Counted from the first letter of the stretch, positions 1-12,458 are shown. The stretch is DNA of 64,000 bases from Dictyophora rubrovolvata (GCA_029959195.1 CP114121.1:558001-622000), one strand, 5' to 3'. The notes: generated by a model not told the origin, from the letters alone. Made by a program: numbers and translations.

Positions 1-3000
1 TGGTTGGCTCGTTGTAATCGGGCCGGGTGTGCACCTGTCAGCAGTGTCCTATCGAGTAAGCGCTGTGCGTGAAGAGAAGTTGCTTTTTTATTTTTATTTT
101 TATTTTTTTACGACATTGCCAATTCACTAACAGCAACCTCAACTCTAAAATCTTTTCAAGGTTTGATTAGATGTTCTGCTATCGTAATAATAGGACTGTC
201 GACTGTCGCTCTCTCGAGCGTCGGAGCTACTGTCCACAATGACTCGGACACAGACTCTAAATCACCGGCCTCCTCTTCAGCCACGTCCCCCAGCCCTGCT
301 TCTGCTCCCGCTGTCGATGCCCGCAAAGTGATAATTGTCAGTGATGCGCAAAACAAGACACAGGAACGCCTTGAAAAGGTACGTCTCGTGTGTCCAAACG
401 TTCTCTCGTAACCCTTCTTTGATGACATCATCTTTTACGTCCTAGAATATTTCAGCACCTTCTAAAGAAGACCCTAATGTGAGAGTTCTTTTGCCAACTT
501 GGATTCAACTCGGCTTTCCTTCCCTTTTTAGAATTCAAATTCATTATCATCGTGGCATGGCCTTGACTTTCTGACATCCTCTCTTCCAATCAACAACAAT
601 ATCCTCTCTGACACTTTGTCCTCGTGGTCATGGTCACCTTCTCTTCGCCTCTCTGGGATACAGGAAAGATTTTCTGCCTTGTTCCTCGAACTCGGCCTGG
701 GTCCTGGTTCTCTCTATTCGGAAATTATCAAGGAAAATCCCGACGTTCTTCTCCACCCCGAATGTGAATGGGACGCTCAAGTGCGTCTCGGCGATGAATT
801 GTGTCTTTCCGAGCAAGCGTACCTCAGGGAACGTAAACGAAAAATGAGGTTGGCTTTTGCCGAGTTTATAGGCGTTCCACTCGATCAAGTACACGAGGAT
901 GACATACCCATAGTTGCTGTTGCTGGCTCGGGTGGAGGTATTTCCCCTTCCCTATTGGGCCCCTTCGAAAGGCTGGATCATTCATTGAAAATAAATTACA
1001 TTTTTTATTCTATTTTTCGCAGGCTATCGGGCAATGCTCAACACTATTGGCTCCTTATCAGCCTGTGAATCTGCAGGCCTACTGAGCTGCATCACCTACA
1101 CAGCTGGGATCTCAGGCTCTTGTTGGGCACTAGGAACAATATACTCTGGTGTTGCCGGCTCAACTCATCCTGCAGACGCAGGTCAACATGTCAAAGAGCG
1201 AATCAGTCTAAGTTATTTAGATATGGCAACCTTAGAAGCTCTAGTTACCCCCCCAACAAATAAGGTTTTTCTTTTTAGTCAACTCGACTCAAAGTATGCA
1301 TCGAAAGGCTTACCGAGGGTTGTTGTTTTTGAATTTCTTCTAGTATCTTTTGACCGGCCTCCTGAGGAAGGCTGCTGGTGAATTCGGTTCAGTTTCCTTG
1401 GTCGATCTTTATGGAACTTTTGTTTCGTCACGGATCTTTGTTCCTTCGGATCGGGACAAAATTGACATTCGCCATACGTCTCTCCATCGGTTTAGAGAAA
1501 ACATTGATGATGGATCACTACCTCTTCCCATCTTCACTGCATTGCAACATGGTGAATGATTTCGATGAAATGAAATTTCTTTTTCTACTTCACGCTTATT
1601 GATGAAAATTGCTTTGTAGTCATCCTTCAAAATGATAATAAAACAATGAATACACTGCCTGTGGGAGACTCCTTGAACAATAATAAAACCTCAGATCAAC
1701 TTGAAGTACACAGCTCCAGTCGATGGCTATGGTACGAATTCACACCGTACGAAGTGGGTTGTGACGAACTAGGAGGTTGTTGAGCCTTTTTTTTTTTTTG
1801 AGGGTCAGCTCCTGAGCCGATATTTCAGCGTGGATACCATCTTGGGCTCTTGGGCGGCCGTTTATGAACGGCAAAAACCTCGACAGACGAGTAAGTAAAT
1901 TACTTCATATATTCTTTTTCACCCTCCTTTTTTGAGGGGACATTGATACACCACATATAGCCTGAAATGAGCTTCATGATACTTTCTGGGTAAGGGAAAA
2001 CTATACAACATTCACGTTTATTGGCTACTAATCCTCAGAAAAACAGAATCTTCGCTTCGGCCTTTTGCGCTTCATTAAAGGTATCCACAATCACGCAATA
2101 TAATATTCATTTAACTAATAAATCCTCGTCCTCTTAGCACTATTTCGCAGAAATTAGACCAACACTCCGTCTCCTTCCCACTCAGCTGTATCAATGGCTT
2201 GAAGATATAATCACTGAGAATGAAAGGGACCTAGGCCTAATACATCCCGTTTTACCTAGCGAGGTGAGACTTAAACTTCCTGTCTAAAAAAACGTTCACA
2301 TACATTGATTAATGAAGGTGCCCAACTTTATGAAAGGCCTGATTCTCCCACCTGGCAGCCCTGAGAACGTCACGACCAAGGATACGCTTGGCTTTTTTGT
2401 AAGTAGTACTGTTTGTCTAAGGAAATTTAATCTGACTCATTAGAAACACGACAGGATGCTGGTGGTTAGTGAAGAGATCATTATTAAGTTTTGTCTGGGC
2501 TGTACGATGAATGACGAAAAAATTATAGCGGAGTTGAATATTCCATACTATCCCTTACTACGAAGAAATGTCGATTGCATCATTGCTCTTGATGCTAGTG
2601 CGGATTCTCAAGTACGTCATATTTTGCAGCCTGTTCAAGCCTGCCAAGGGGTTTGTATCGCGCCGCCGCTGATTCATTGTTGTCTAGGATTTGTGGTTCA
2701 AACGCGCAGAAGGTTTGTTTCGATACAGTTTCTCGCTCGGCGTCACAGCCGCTTTCTCAAGACACATCCAGAGTTGGCTGTAAAACGTGGTTTACGAACC
2801 TGGCCGCGAGGGGCACGCTGGCCAACGCGTCTTACAACTACTCCACTTCAAGCTAAGAAAGATACCAAGACTGAGGAAACCATTGTTAGAGATCCAGAAA
2901 CCGCCAATATTGCCTTAGCAAAACAGCAAGAGTCGGAAGTGTTGCAACAAACGGAAAGAGAATTCGGTATGGATGAACGAAAAGGCCGGTTGTTGACAAG

Positions 3001-3473
3001 AATGTTGTTGTCCCTTTTTTTGACTTTCAATTTAGACGCGGAATCTCTTTGGCCGCCCGCTGCCAATTCATGTGAAGTGTGGATTGGGGCGACAAGAACC
3101 GATGGATCGGAATCTTCATCAAGATTGGATGACTTGGAAGAAGAAGAACTTTCGCGACGAGATGGAATCGGCATTGTCTATGTACCACTTGTCCCTAATC
3201 CGGCAATTCCTGACTTTGATCCGTTCTCAATTTCGACTTGGCGCAGAGAAGTTCTGCCTGACGAAAGTCAAAATTTACTTGATATAGCACAGGTGATGAA
3301 TTCCAGATCTTTTCAAAGAAAGCTGTTGATTGTCATGCGAAATACAGGCTAATATGAATGATGGAATTCCTAAAATCAAACGACTGCTGACAGCGATGTG
3401 GAAACGCAAAAGAACGGAGCGTATTAATAATATTGTTACACGAGAGCCGAAGGAAAATTACTTTGACGGGTAA
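1..3473 (+). CDS. Cytosolic-type phospholipase A2 / lysophospholipase, 5' end outside window
   Basis: Patatin-like cPLA2 family serine lipase that hydrolyses phospholipid acyl esters. The exons I can join in frame are 1-55 (open at the window edge), 134-378, 446-478, 532-937, 1023-1264, 1344-1551, 1620-1775, 1829-1890, 1961-1989, 2047-2080, 2138-2263, 2318-2398, about 2444-2464, 2534-2611, 2688-2712, 2772-2966, 3036-3292 and 3348-3473. Seen directly: an oxyanion-type GSGGGYRAM stretch across the 937/1023 junction, the nucleophile motif GISGS near 1110, and IALDASAD near 2590, which should hold the catalytic Asp. The N-terminus joins a basic stretch to a hydrophobic helix (IVIIGLSTVAL), which suggests mitochondrial or other membrane targeting (inference). 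The ATG lies before the window. The small exon around 2444-2464 is the least certain join. Family call is strong; exact substrate unknown. Confidence 0.85.
82..109. repeat. T-rich (T5A)-like simple repeat
   Basis: A run of short T tracts separated by single A residues lies inside the first visible intron (56-133) of the phospholipase gene. It probably acts only as a long polypyrimidine stretch before the acceptor at 133. Confidence 0.7.
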
Positions 3474-4025
3474 GGCAAACAATATTTCAAGGGGGGGGGC
3501 ATGCATTATTGTCTCGTATTCGTAAGGCATTAAACATTACAAGAAGGTTATGTATTGTACAACAAACAAGCTATGTGATAGGCTGATAGTGTGTTAATAG
3601 AAGTGATAAATGCAGTTGACAGCTGATGTGTATAAAATTATACAACATGATTGATAAAGTTAAGGGATAAATGGATAAGAGCACAAGCAAGTCAAAAACA
3701 CGAGATGAGGACATGGGGAAGAACGTAAGTAGGATCGATTCGGATAGAATAATGCGTGATAAAAGGGAAAAATGGTTAAACCAAAATCATTGTTAAGTCA
3801 TTAAACAAGGATAACACATAACATCCTTGATCGATATCAAAAAGCCTGAGGTCCGATGGATCATGGTGGTAATACTACAGAGCGTTAAATGTAAAATGCT
3901 GGCACGACGCAAAAGCTATGTGAGAAAAATATGGAGAAAAGTTTGAAATCGCAAGGGAAAGAACCCAAAAAAAAAATAAAGTTTTGTCATATAACTTCAT
4001 GACAAAACCTCGGAGTAATCTCTCT
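3474..4025. other. Intergenic, convergent 3' ends
   Basis: About 550 bp of AT-rich sequence between the tail of the phospholipase gene (+) and the tail of the kinase gene (-). A poly-G run sits near 3491. No coding exon is evident; it should hold the two opposing 3' UTRs. Confidence 0.7.
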
Positions 4026-5860
4026 TTAGTTCAGGTTGAGATACTCCGGCCGCAACCACGGGTGCGCTCTGACTTCCGCAATCGTGATTCTCGTCATCGG
4101 ATTAGGATCGAGACAACGCGTCAACAGGCTATAACACAAGCTCGAAATGACGGTGCTGGGTGTCTTGGATTTGCTATGATTGGGGGACCAGGGGGATGAA
4201 TGGCTGTAACGGACAATTTCTTTGATGGTGGAAGACTCTTCTTCGTCTTCCGCCAAAACTCTACAACCGTTAGGCAACCGCATGGTACCTTGTAAAACAT
4301 CTTCCTGAGTCGGAAAGAGGTTTCGACCTGTCAGGAGAAATCCGAGTAAAAGACCGAGAGACCATATCTCTATCGCATCGACTTGATAAAACTTGTTGGT
4401 TCGTGAAAGAATTTCCGGAGGCGCGTATGCCAAAGTTCCTCTAAACTCCCGATACCAAGGTCGTCGTCGTGGCGAAAATAACAATTCTTCCGGCTCCGTT
4501 CTAACAGCCGATCCAAAGTCAACAAGTTTAACGCGGTATTTGTTATCAATCAAGATATTCTCATCTTTAATATCTCGATGGTAAATTCCTAATCCGTCCA
4601 AATAATACACGACGTCCACGATTTGGCGGAAAATAAACCGTGCCTGAACTTCCGAGAAACGCTGATGCTGTTCGATGCACTCGAATAAATCATATGAGAG
4701 TTTCGGAATATTATGGCGGAATTTCAAGGGGGTAGAACTTGTTATTTTTGGATATACCGAATTGGACGAATGTTTGGTATCTGATGATGATGCAGAGGAC
4801 GAAGACGATAACGGTGAAGGACGGGTGGTATTGCGATGATCAGTCATGAGGATATCGGACTCGGAATCAAAATCCACGTGATAATTGGGCATGCCAGCAG
4901 CGATAGTCGTTGATTCAGTGGAGATTGGGTCATGCAGGCTGTTGTCAGATAGGACGTTCAAAGATTTCCCCTCGATTATTTTGGGTGCATTGTTGGGCTT
5001 GCGACCATTCCAAGGTGATCCATGAAGTTCTTGGACCTGAAAGATGAAATTAAGAAACCGAAAATGAAATATTAAAAAAAGGGTTCACTGACTACATAAA
5101 AGTATAGAGAGTCTTGGAACAACTCTATGAACTTAATTATACCTGGGTGATCCAACGTACGGAGTAAGGCCACTTCCGCAGGTACTTGACCTAGTTCAGG
5201 GTCATGGCACCACCCCCAACTTGGGATTTTACGTTTCTCAACGAATTTGACTGCGACGTGTTGACTCGACGCGACGTCAATAGCGGTAACGACGAATCCA
5301 TAAGCCCCACTCCCGACTTCGGCACCGGGTGCATACCTGGAGACAAAATCCGCGTCCAAGGTGTGCCCCGGTGGGAAATGGGATGCATACAGGCTGGCGT
5401 TCCAGGGATGCAGAACGGTAGTGAGGGAGGTCTGGGCAGACCTATGATTCTTCCGCGCTACAAAATGTGGCTCTGAAATAGGGGAAGATATAGCTAGAGA
5501 CGGCGGAATGTGACGTGGCATGGTTTGACGAAAGACTAGCTTTGGTTTGACGGCACGTGTCTTTGTCGCAGAAAAAGTAACAAAACTCGAACGTGGATGA
5601 AGTGTAGTTGGTGGGTTGGACTGGAGAGGGCACTGTTGCTGGCTCATACCATATACCGACATAGAGGATGGGTCGTTTGGTGAGTTCCTAAGATAGTTTT
5701 GTTCCGGGGAAGTATTATTCAGCATTGGTTCCGCAGTAGAAAGGTGTTCGTAAGGGGTTAGAGGAGAAAGTTCACGCGGTGTCCCCAGCCTGAGGAGGTG
5801 CTTGCGTTTGGAGTTTATACGCAGATTGCCTTTAATACGTAAGTCCGAAAGATCTGGCAT
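4026..5860 (-). CDS. PAS-kinase-like (CAMK group) serine/threonine protein kinase
   Basis: Two exons, 5860-5096 and 5036-4026, joined at a GT-AG intron (5095-5037), give 591 aa. The first 170 residues are basic and Ser/Pro-rich with no recognisable domain. The kinase domain follows: glycine loop GSGAYG (about 183-188), VAVK lysine at 205, hinge VQELHGS right after the intron, DLFECIE, catalytic HRDIKDEN (about 408-415), DFGSA (428-432), PPE in place of APE, and a terminal HPWLRPEY. The LHGS, DLF and DFGSA signatures match PAS kinases (PASK; yeast Psk1/Psk2), which sense nutrient state. I see no PAS domain, though the N-terminus is too divergent to exclude a degenerate one. A Ser-rich insert of roughly 95 residues lies between the hinge and DLFECIE. 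It is convergent with the phospholipase gene. All catalytic residues are present, so it should be active. Confidence 0.85.
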
Positions 5861-7241
5861 GGTGGTAATGCAAGAAGAGTGAGTAGACTTGGAGTTTCAA
5901 ACACGGGTGGCCAGGTGGGGCAAGAGGGCTGGGAAAGTCTTGTTGATATTAATATTATTATTAGAAAGCACGCATAATATCTTATGTGGCTTGGACATGC
6001 CTGTCAGGGGAGGATAGAGTACAACCACGGAAAGTAAACAGAACACAGATTATTAATGACTCGAGAAACGATAGCTAAAAAAGACATACAGGTAATGAAA
6101 AATATACGAATTGCGTCGAGCAGCCTATCTTGAATGCCAATATGAGGGCACAAGATGGTAGTTTGAAGGAAACAAGTAGTTGTAATAGGGGCAATGCGGT
6201 CAACCCCTCTTCAATGTCTGGACTTGCCGAAAGTAGTGGGCTTAGCGCCCGACAGCCATTGACCAATGATATCATTATCATGCGAGAAAAAGGGTTGACA
6301 TTCCAGAATGAAATTATGACGAGTGTATTTTGAAAAGATTCCACGTCGAGGAAGAAGAACGCTAAATATAAATAAAAGTCAATTGGAAAAAGATACGTAT
6401 CTTGGCAGTTCGCCTCGGCACACCTTTCTAGCAAATTTCACTCGACGCAAACAAGTTTGTAAATTTAATTTCGACGCTCTCTTCAAATAAGCCAAAAAGG
6501 GTTGCATTTCTGGAAGTCTGACATGAGATATTTCCCCCCGAAGGATTGCTACCTCTTACCCATGCCAAATTTACGTGGATCAATGATCGTCCTTTCCCAC
6601 TGCACCGCTGTCCGATCCTCTGCCTGGATGAGCATTTGGGCCATAGCAAGCATTAAAAGTAGCTTCTGCAAATAAAGATCAATTGACTTCTGCAATCATT
6701 AATCAAGTCCCGGTCCGAGTCCGCCATTGAAAATGCGCCGTCAAGGGAATGTAGAAAGGAGAGTTAGACTGGGTTATGGGCTCAAGAGTGCGAATCACGT
6801 GACGTCAGCTACTTGTCAGCACTTGCTCCGATGCTCGCCTAAGAGTAACGACTCCCGAGTGACCCGAGTCTCCGAGCTCGGACTGTGGCGATATGTCACA
6901 CAACTTGAATCAGTGGTTCATTTGCCCAACTCATATTTCTATTTAGAAACCCCGAGTGAAAAAAAATAAATTATATTCTATCTAACAAGGATATCCATCA
7001 GGGCGGGCCCCGGCGTATATCAATTATAAATTGAATACTGACTCAAACTCCTCTATCACGTACCGGAAACCAGAACTAGGTAAATATAAAGCACACGGGC
7101 ATTGCTGTTCTCCATGCTCCATGGGTCGCCGCGCGCGCCGCAAATATGTCACTTGCGTAAATTTGTAGGTTGTAAATTTTCATATCCGCTATCGGACTGG
7201 CTGCTCACAGTTCACAGAAAAGGCGAATCTGGTACGGCCTA
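5861..7241. other. Divergent intergenic region between kinase and sulfite exporter
   Basis: About 1.4 kb upstream of both flanking genes. Short open frames occur on both strands, but none shows a recognisable domain, splice pattern or signal peptide. The part nearest the exporter holds an E-box/CRE-like site and TATA boxes, annotated separately. Confidence 0.6.
6796..6807. promoter_or_regulatory. Overlapping E-box (CACGTG) and CRE (TGACGTCA)
   Basis: CACGTGACGTCA contains a perfect CACGTG palindrome overlapping a perfect TGACGTCA palindrome. In fungi these are known binding sites for bHLH (Pho4/Cbf1-type) and bZIP/ATF factors. It sits about 550 bp before the sulfite exporter ATG and 940 bp before the kinase ATG. 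Cbf1-type control would suit a sulfur-related transporter, but that is inference. Confidence 0.4.
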
Positions 7242-7260
7242 TATAAATCGCACGTATAAA
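7242..7260 (+). promoter_or_regulatory. Twin TATA boxes of the sulfite exporter gene
   Basis: TATAAAT at 7242 and TATAAA at 7255 lie about 100-115 bp before the ATG at 7358, in the expected orientation. Confidence 0.55.
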
Positions 7261-7357
7261 ACCACCTTCGCACCCAAGACAAAACCAGGTATCTAGCCAT
7301 TCGCTTCGCTTCTTTCTCATAATCACCATCTTGTCTGCAGTACGTCCTACATGAAGG

Positions 7358-8808
7358 ATGGAAGGTTTCCTTCATGGATTTCTAGACAGAATTCGGTTCG
7401 TAAAAAGCTTTCTCTCTCCCTCTAATCAAAGATGATCTAAATTCTGTGTTTGTTTTCTAGGAGATTTTGTCCGATATGGTTTTCGTTGAGCATGGCTACA
7501 GGAATAATCCCATCCCTCTGGCATAATTTCCCCTTCGGGGGAGACCACTCCAGAGCATTGAATCTAACTGCACTCGTTTTCTACATTTTCAACCTCTTCC
7601 TGTTCACTGTCTTTTTGTTATGCACCATTACACGGTATATCCTTTTCCCCCAAACATGGCGGACAATACTCCTCGATCCTTCCGAAGCCTTCTATTGGGG
7701 TTTTCTTCCAATGGCGGGCGCAACTATCATAAACGTCTCCCTAAGTGTCGTTCACCAATATTGGGGATTTGGCGGCACGAAATATCTCTATTTACTATGG
7801 AGTCTCTGGTGGATCGACTGTGTTTTCTCCTTCGTTTGCGCTTTTGGTTTGGTATATGTAATGTGAGTAATGAATAAATGCAATCATACAAATGATCTGC
7901 GAGAAACAAATTGAATGATTGCCATTCATGCAGGTCGGCCCATCTGGAACTTTCTATTTCATCTATCACCCCAAGGTGGCTATTGCCAATCATGACTTTG
8001 ATTGTCGCTTCAACGACAGGTCAACAATTGGCAGGTGCCCTGGTACCCATATCCCCTTCTCACACATTCATCACAATCTCAATATCTCTTCTCATGCTGT
8101 CGATTGGCTCGGTCATAGTATTTATGTTACTGACTCTGTGGATTCGCCGGTTACTGATCGACGGCTTTCCTGACATCATGGCATCATCATCAGTATTCAT
8201 ACCTCTCGGTCCTTGCGGCCAGACAGGCTATTCTCTCCTTCTAGCGGGCCAAAATTTCAGCGCCCTTTTTCCATATGGATCCGATGATGCCTCAATTTTG
8301 AGCGACCCGCTCATAGGTCGCATTTTACACGCAATATGTTTCTCATTCGCTTTCGCATTTTGGTCTTTGGAGCTTTGGTGGTTATTAACTTCCGTTATAA
8401 CCTTGATACATTTAAGGCTTAATGGGGCTCGAATTCAGTTTGGTTTGTCATTGTGGGCTTTGGTTTTCCCAAATGTAAGATGATCTAACAGACCTTGAGA
8501 TTTAAACTGTTGACTCACATGGTTTTTATTTCTCCTCTTAGGGCGTATATGCACTACTAACCTTGGAGTTATCTTATTCAATCGAATCTAAAGTCTTCCA
8601 AATCTTCGGAGCAATCCATGTTGTATCGGTCGTATTTTTGTGGACAATACTGGCTATCCGCACGAGTGTTCAACTCATCAAAGATATTCTATTTCAGCAG
8701 GCACCGGGCGGCGCTCCGAGTCGTGATCCATTCATTCAGATTAAAAAAGAATTTACCAAAACCTTGACCGCAGTAGATCGTGATGCAGGTTCAATGACGC
8801 AAGTTTAA
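7358..8808 (+). CDS. Ssu1-type sulfite efflux / TDT family (SLAC1-Mae1) transporter
   Basis: Exons 7358-7395, 7461-7862, 7934-8474 and 8542-8808 join in frame to 415 aa. The first short exon gives a 12-residue start that runs into RRFCPIWFS and then the family hallmark FSLSMATGII. About ten hydrophobic segments follow, consistent with the tellurite-resistance/dicarboxylate transporter fold. Within it, the fungal members closest in pattern are Ssu1 plasma-membrane sulfite pumps, which export sulfite and give sulfite tolerance. Mae1-type malate permeases share the fold and cannot be excluded by eye. The ATG at 7358 is chosen because it is the only start that splices into the conserved RxFxPxWF segment. 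The C-terminus is short and hydrophilic. Confidence 0.85.
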
Positions 8809-11402
8809 GACTATATTTTTTTTTTGGGGGGGGTACAGTATTGTACTTCATCTGCTATAGACCGTAGAGTAATGTGTGCATAGTATTCGAGTTATTATAT
8901 TATTACAATAGAATTGCGGAATGTTGTTGTTTGGTTTTCCCTGCCATGAATTTAAATTCATTGTAGTCCTCACTTCAATCAAGATATTGGGGAAACTCGC
9001 CAGACGGCAGGCGCGGGTCTGGAAAAAGACCTTGACCCTTCACATCCACCCAGGCCGGTGTTGCTTATGCGATAACGCCACATTGATGCCGCGTAGATGA
9101 TTGCCAAATCACAGAACCAATAGGAGGTATAAGTAAGATCAACCAATAAAAACAACGTTTGCGATATCCGGCTTCAACGTCAAACCGGACGTCTGCAAGC
9201 CAAATATAACATAACCACATATGGTTCGCTTAATATATAATCAATGCTTTTATATGACTTCCGAGTCGCCTCTCGATAACACAACTCTTGTGTCTTGGAC
9301 GAGGATGTAACAACAATTCAGTCGGTTATAACCTCTAGCGAAATCAACGTAAAATTACTTACATGCACTGGTCTCGCTTTACTTGGCTGACCGTCGAATA
9401 TATCAGTAGTGTGAACATATGCTTATTGTAGGGTTGAGCAAAAATTTCCATTAGTCGTGAGATGAATTAGGACACTGGCGAGTTGCAACCTGTGCAGCCC
9501 CACAGCTGCATGGAAATATCTTGTCCATGAGTCGGATTTATGTAACTCCTCACGGTCGGTTTACATACCTCAGTTTCCCCAAGATTCTAGGCAGTCTACG
9601 TCGTACACGAAGTGTGCAGTCCTGATTACGAGCTGTGCCGCGACCCTCGAATAGCCGAGCACTGGGCCGGGCAATCCCGTAGTTGATTGATGATGATGAT
9701 CCTGTAAATGGTGCCTCATATAGTCCGGGGCTCGAGGAGAATCCTTCGCTAAGGAAAAATATGGTGCTCTTTCTCCAGTGGGTATTGCTGGATTGGTATA
9801 TACGAACAATCAACAAAATTCGACCAGCTATCATGTCGATTCGTCTCCAGGCTGTCTGGAAATCCCGCGCATATACCCCATCAAAACACGCGTTCCCACA
9901 CACAAATTACAATCAACAAAATGATCCGCATTACTCGTAACAATATTTACAATTGCGAAGATGCGGAAAAGCAAGCAACGACTTCAGATCTCAAAGGTGC
10001 TTTAACCCATTGGCAGGCCCATTAATGAAGTTGATTTTACCGCAGCTCCGTGACGGAGCGTAGCCTTGGCTATGTATATGCTTTTGTGTGATAATTGGAG
10101 TTGCTTACACTTCAAACCCAAAGTCACCGATAGAGGAACAACTTGAAAAAGGAAAAACAAACGTTTAACCAAATATGTTGGGGTCAGATTCATGTTTCAA
10201 TTTTCACCTAGTTAAAAATACACCAGCTAAAAAAGATCTTCAAAAATAGACTACGTACATATATGTACATATGTAGCATCATGAACGCCGCGTAACCTGA
10301 TTTCAGGGATAAATTCGCTGGATCCAATCGCCATGGCCTCAAAAAGCCACAACAACCCGGTAACTTAAGTATGTACACATAATTGTCCACGGCGTTGTCT
10401 AGAACCCATATAACCGATGATGCTCCACTACTGGTATAACAATTCACAACGGAAAGATAGTCATAATAACCCGGCGGTGGATTGCTTGATATGTGCAACG
10501 CCGCCGGGAGCATGTATATCATCCAATCACTTGGCTTCTAAGCTTGAAAAGTTTTTCGCTAACGGTAACTAAACCAGCCATGTTACATATGCATATGTAG
10601 TCAGCAGACACTGCTCTTCCATTTCGATTGCCAGCATGCGCGTGCGGCCACAGTTCCAGAGGGGCAAAGAATTTGAATACTTTCATCCACACTTTTCAGT
10701 CCTCAGATACCAATAGGACCAGTAGGATACACCAAATTCGGAGACAGCCTGCCACCGACTACTGGTGCAGCCTTGGTATATTATGCGATCTTTTTCAAGC
10801 CTTAGGCCCGGCGAGTTCAAGTTCGAATGCCCAATACTCGAGATTTTAAAAAGCCGCTACCGATGTATTCCGAGTTCAAAAGTTCTTGGGGAAACCAGAA
10901 AGGTAAATTGTCTGCGGTGAGAAAAGAGAACACCAACTCTATCGTACTTTTTTACTAGAACCCCCTAACTCATGATTGTCATGTGAATTTGAGAGTAAAT
11001 GGACTAGAGGATTCACAATTAATGTCAACGTGCAAGTGGCCATAGTCATCGACGCAAGTCAATACAAAAGACCTCTCTGATCTAAGAACGATTGATCGCC
11101 GGATCAACGTTGGGAATTGTGTTTTAATTGAGGCATCAAAATTAAATACTGCGTACATCCTGATAATTTATGTGCTCGACCGGTGACCCAAGGACCCAAC
11201 CCTGAGCCGAGATGCCTCGATATCATTACCTGACATTTCTATCCATGCAGCAACAAACCGTTTTCTCCCTTCTCCTTCTCTTTCCTTCTCTTCTTGGCAA
11301 AAGAGAGCCTTAGAAATCTGTTCCTTGAGATGGCCGTTCCGAATCTAAAACCGTAAAGTGATTGCGCACGGCCGCATAAGGGAGCCGGTTCCGAGCTGAA
11401 CG
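8809..11402. other. Long intergenic region
   Basis: About 2.6 kb with no exon chain or domain I can support. Short open frames around 9550-9940 and 10208-10522 lack splice sites that extend them. AT-rich self-complementary patches occur, for example a 14-bp palindrome of the GTAC-(AT)n-GTAC type near 10254 and ACATATGCATATGT near 10585. Confidence 0.6.
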
Positions 11403-11410
11403 TATAAAAA
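11403..11410 (+). promoter_or_regulatory. TATA box of the small secreted peptide gene
   Basis: TATAAAAA lies 133 bp before the ATG at 11543. The sequence between is CT-rich (ctctcctctcctctcc near 11471), as in many strongly expressed fungal promoters. Confidence 0.6.
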
Positions 11411-11542
11411 CGAGGCAGGTTTCGAGGCCTCCAATCCATCATTAACCAACCTCACCAGTATTTGCTTTCTCTCCTCTCCTCTCCATCGAAAGTTTTTAAA
11501 ACAGTCTTCCATACGCCGAGTTTAGCAACTAGATCTTCAACG

Positions 11543-12124
11543 ATGCAATTCATCCTCGCCGTTTCCGCATTCATCTACTTCGCTGCTGTCACTGTACAAG
11601 CTGCCCTAGTTGGTGAGCACATTGCTTAAGAAACACATTTCTTCCTTTAATCATTGCTAAACACCTACTGTTTCCAGCCATGGCAATTGCACGTACCCCA
11701 GCTTCGGTAAATGCCCTCCCAAATAATCTAGTGATCACAAACTTCGAAAACTTAAATTTTCAAATTTCAATATAGCTGTCAGCCGATTGCGGCGTAGTTG
11801 GTGGCAAGTCTTGTACGTCTTGTCTTTCACACTTCCGAGGCGTGCCCAGAAGTAAATTGAAAACACCTTTCTATTTTTTTTAGGTAATATTGTCCAAAAG
11901 ACGCCTTCCGCAGTTGCCGCCGGCCCAGCAGCCCTATCCGAAGATGAGATGATCACGGTATGAGAAACTTTGTGATAGACTTTTCACGTCGTAAATATGT
12001 ATCTCTTGAACAGCCTCGGACGACTGTACCTTGCGGTGTAGTGGGCTCACAATCTTGTAAGTACTAGGCATGCACATTTACATACCTTTTCACATCTTTT
12101 CATTTTCTCTTTTTAGGTAATTGA
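11543..12124 (+). CDS. Small secreted peptide precursor with duplicated CGVVGxxSCN motif
   Basis: Not a known family to me. Six small exons (11543-11612, 11678-11706, 11776-11812, 11884-11957, 12014-12056, 12117-12124) join in frame to 86 aa. Residues 1-20 form a classic signal peptide (MQFILAVSAF start, AQA-like cleavage region near VQAALV). The rest is small and polar with four cysteines, in two ten-residue copies: CGVVGGKSCN at 38-47 and CGVVGSQSCN at the C-terminus. In both copies an intron splits the second Cys codon after its first base, so the exon-intron unit itself has been duplicated. There is no Lys-Arg Kex2 site. A TATA box and CT-rich leader lie upstream. Each motif could form one disulfide loop. 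It may be an effector-like protein, a hydrophobic-surface peptide or a peptide precursor; function unknown. Confidence 0.7.
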
Positions 12125-12458
12125 ATGGCCCCAAGAAAAAAAATTCATTTAGGTTATTACATTCCTTGTGACGGACGTGAGGGGGTTGTTCCGCTGTAGA
12201 TGATGCATATGAACGTACACCTATCACAAAAAATCGGGTTTGAATAAATCATGTAATTTGTAGGATCGTTGTTGGGTCTCATGTCACGGGTAGTATCTCA
12301 TTCATGTAATTTCACTGGAAATAAAAATACGATTGTTAGACCATACATTGAATACGGCTCTTGTAAAACGTTACATGAATACACTTTTGTTACATGTAAG
12401 GAAACAAACACTTATCCAAGACCATCGATACAAAAACAGGTGAACTAATCGAGGTACA
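12125..12458. other. Intergenic, convergent 3' ends
   Basis: 334 bp between the secreted peptide gene and the end of the pyroglutamyl peptidase gene. It contains AATAAA-like signals (for example aataaaaat near 12320). No gene seen. Confidence 0.6.

Noticed and set aside
163-411. TTG start for the phospholipase
   Set aside because: The frame is open upstream to an acceptor at 133 and joins in phase to a window-edge exon with a good donor at 56, so the true start lies before the window.
156-431. Open frame on the - strand over the phospholipase N-terminus
   Set aside because: It is a shadow of the + strand exon at 134-378, which joins in frame to both neighbours and carries the conserved gene.
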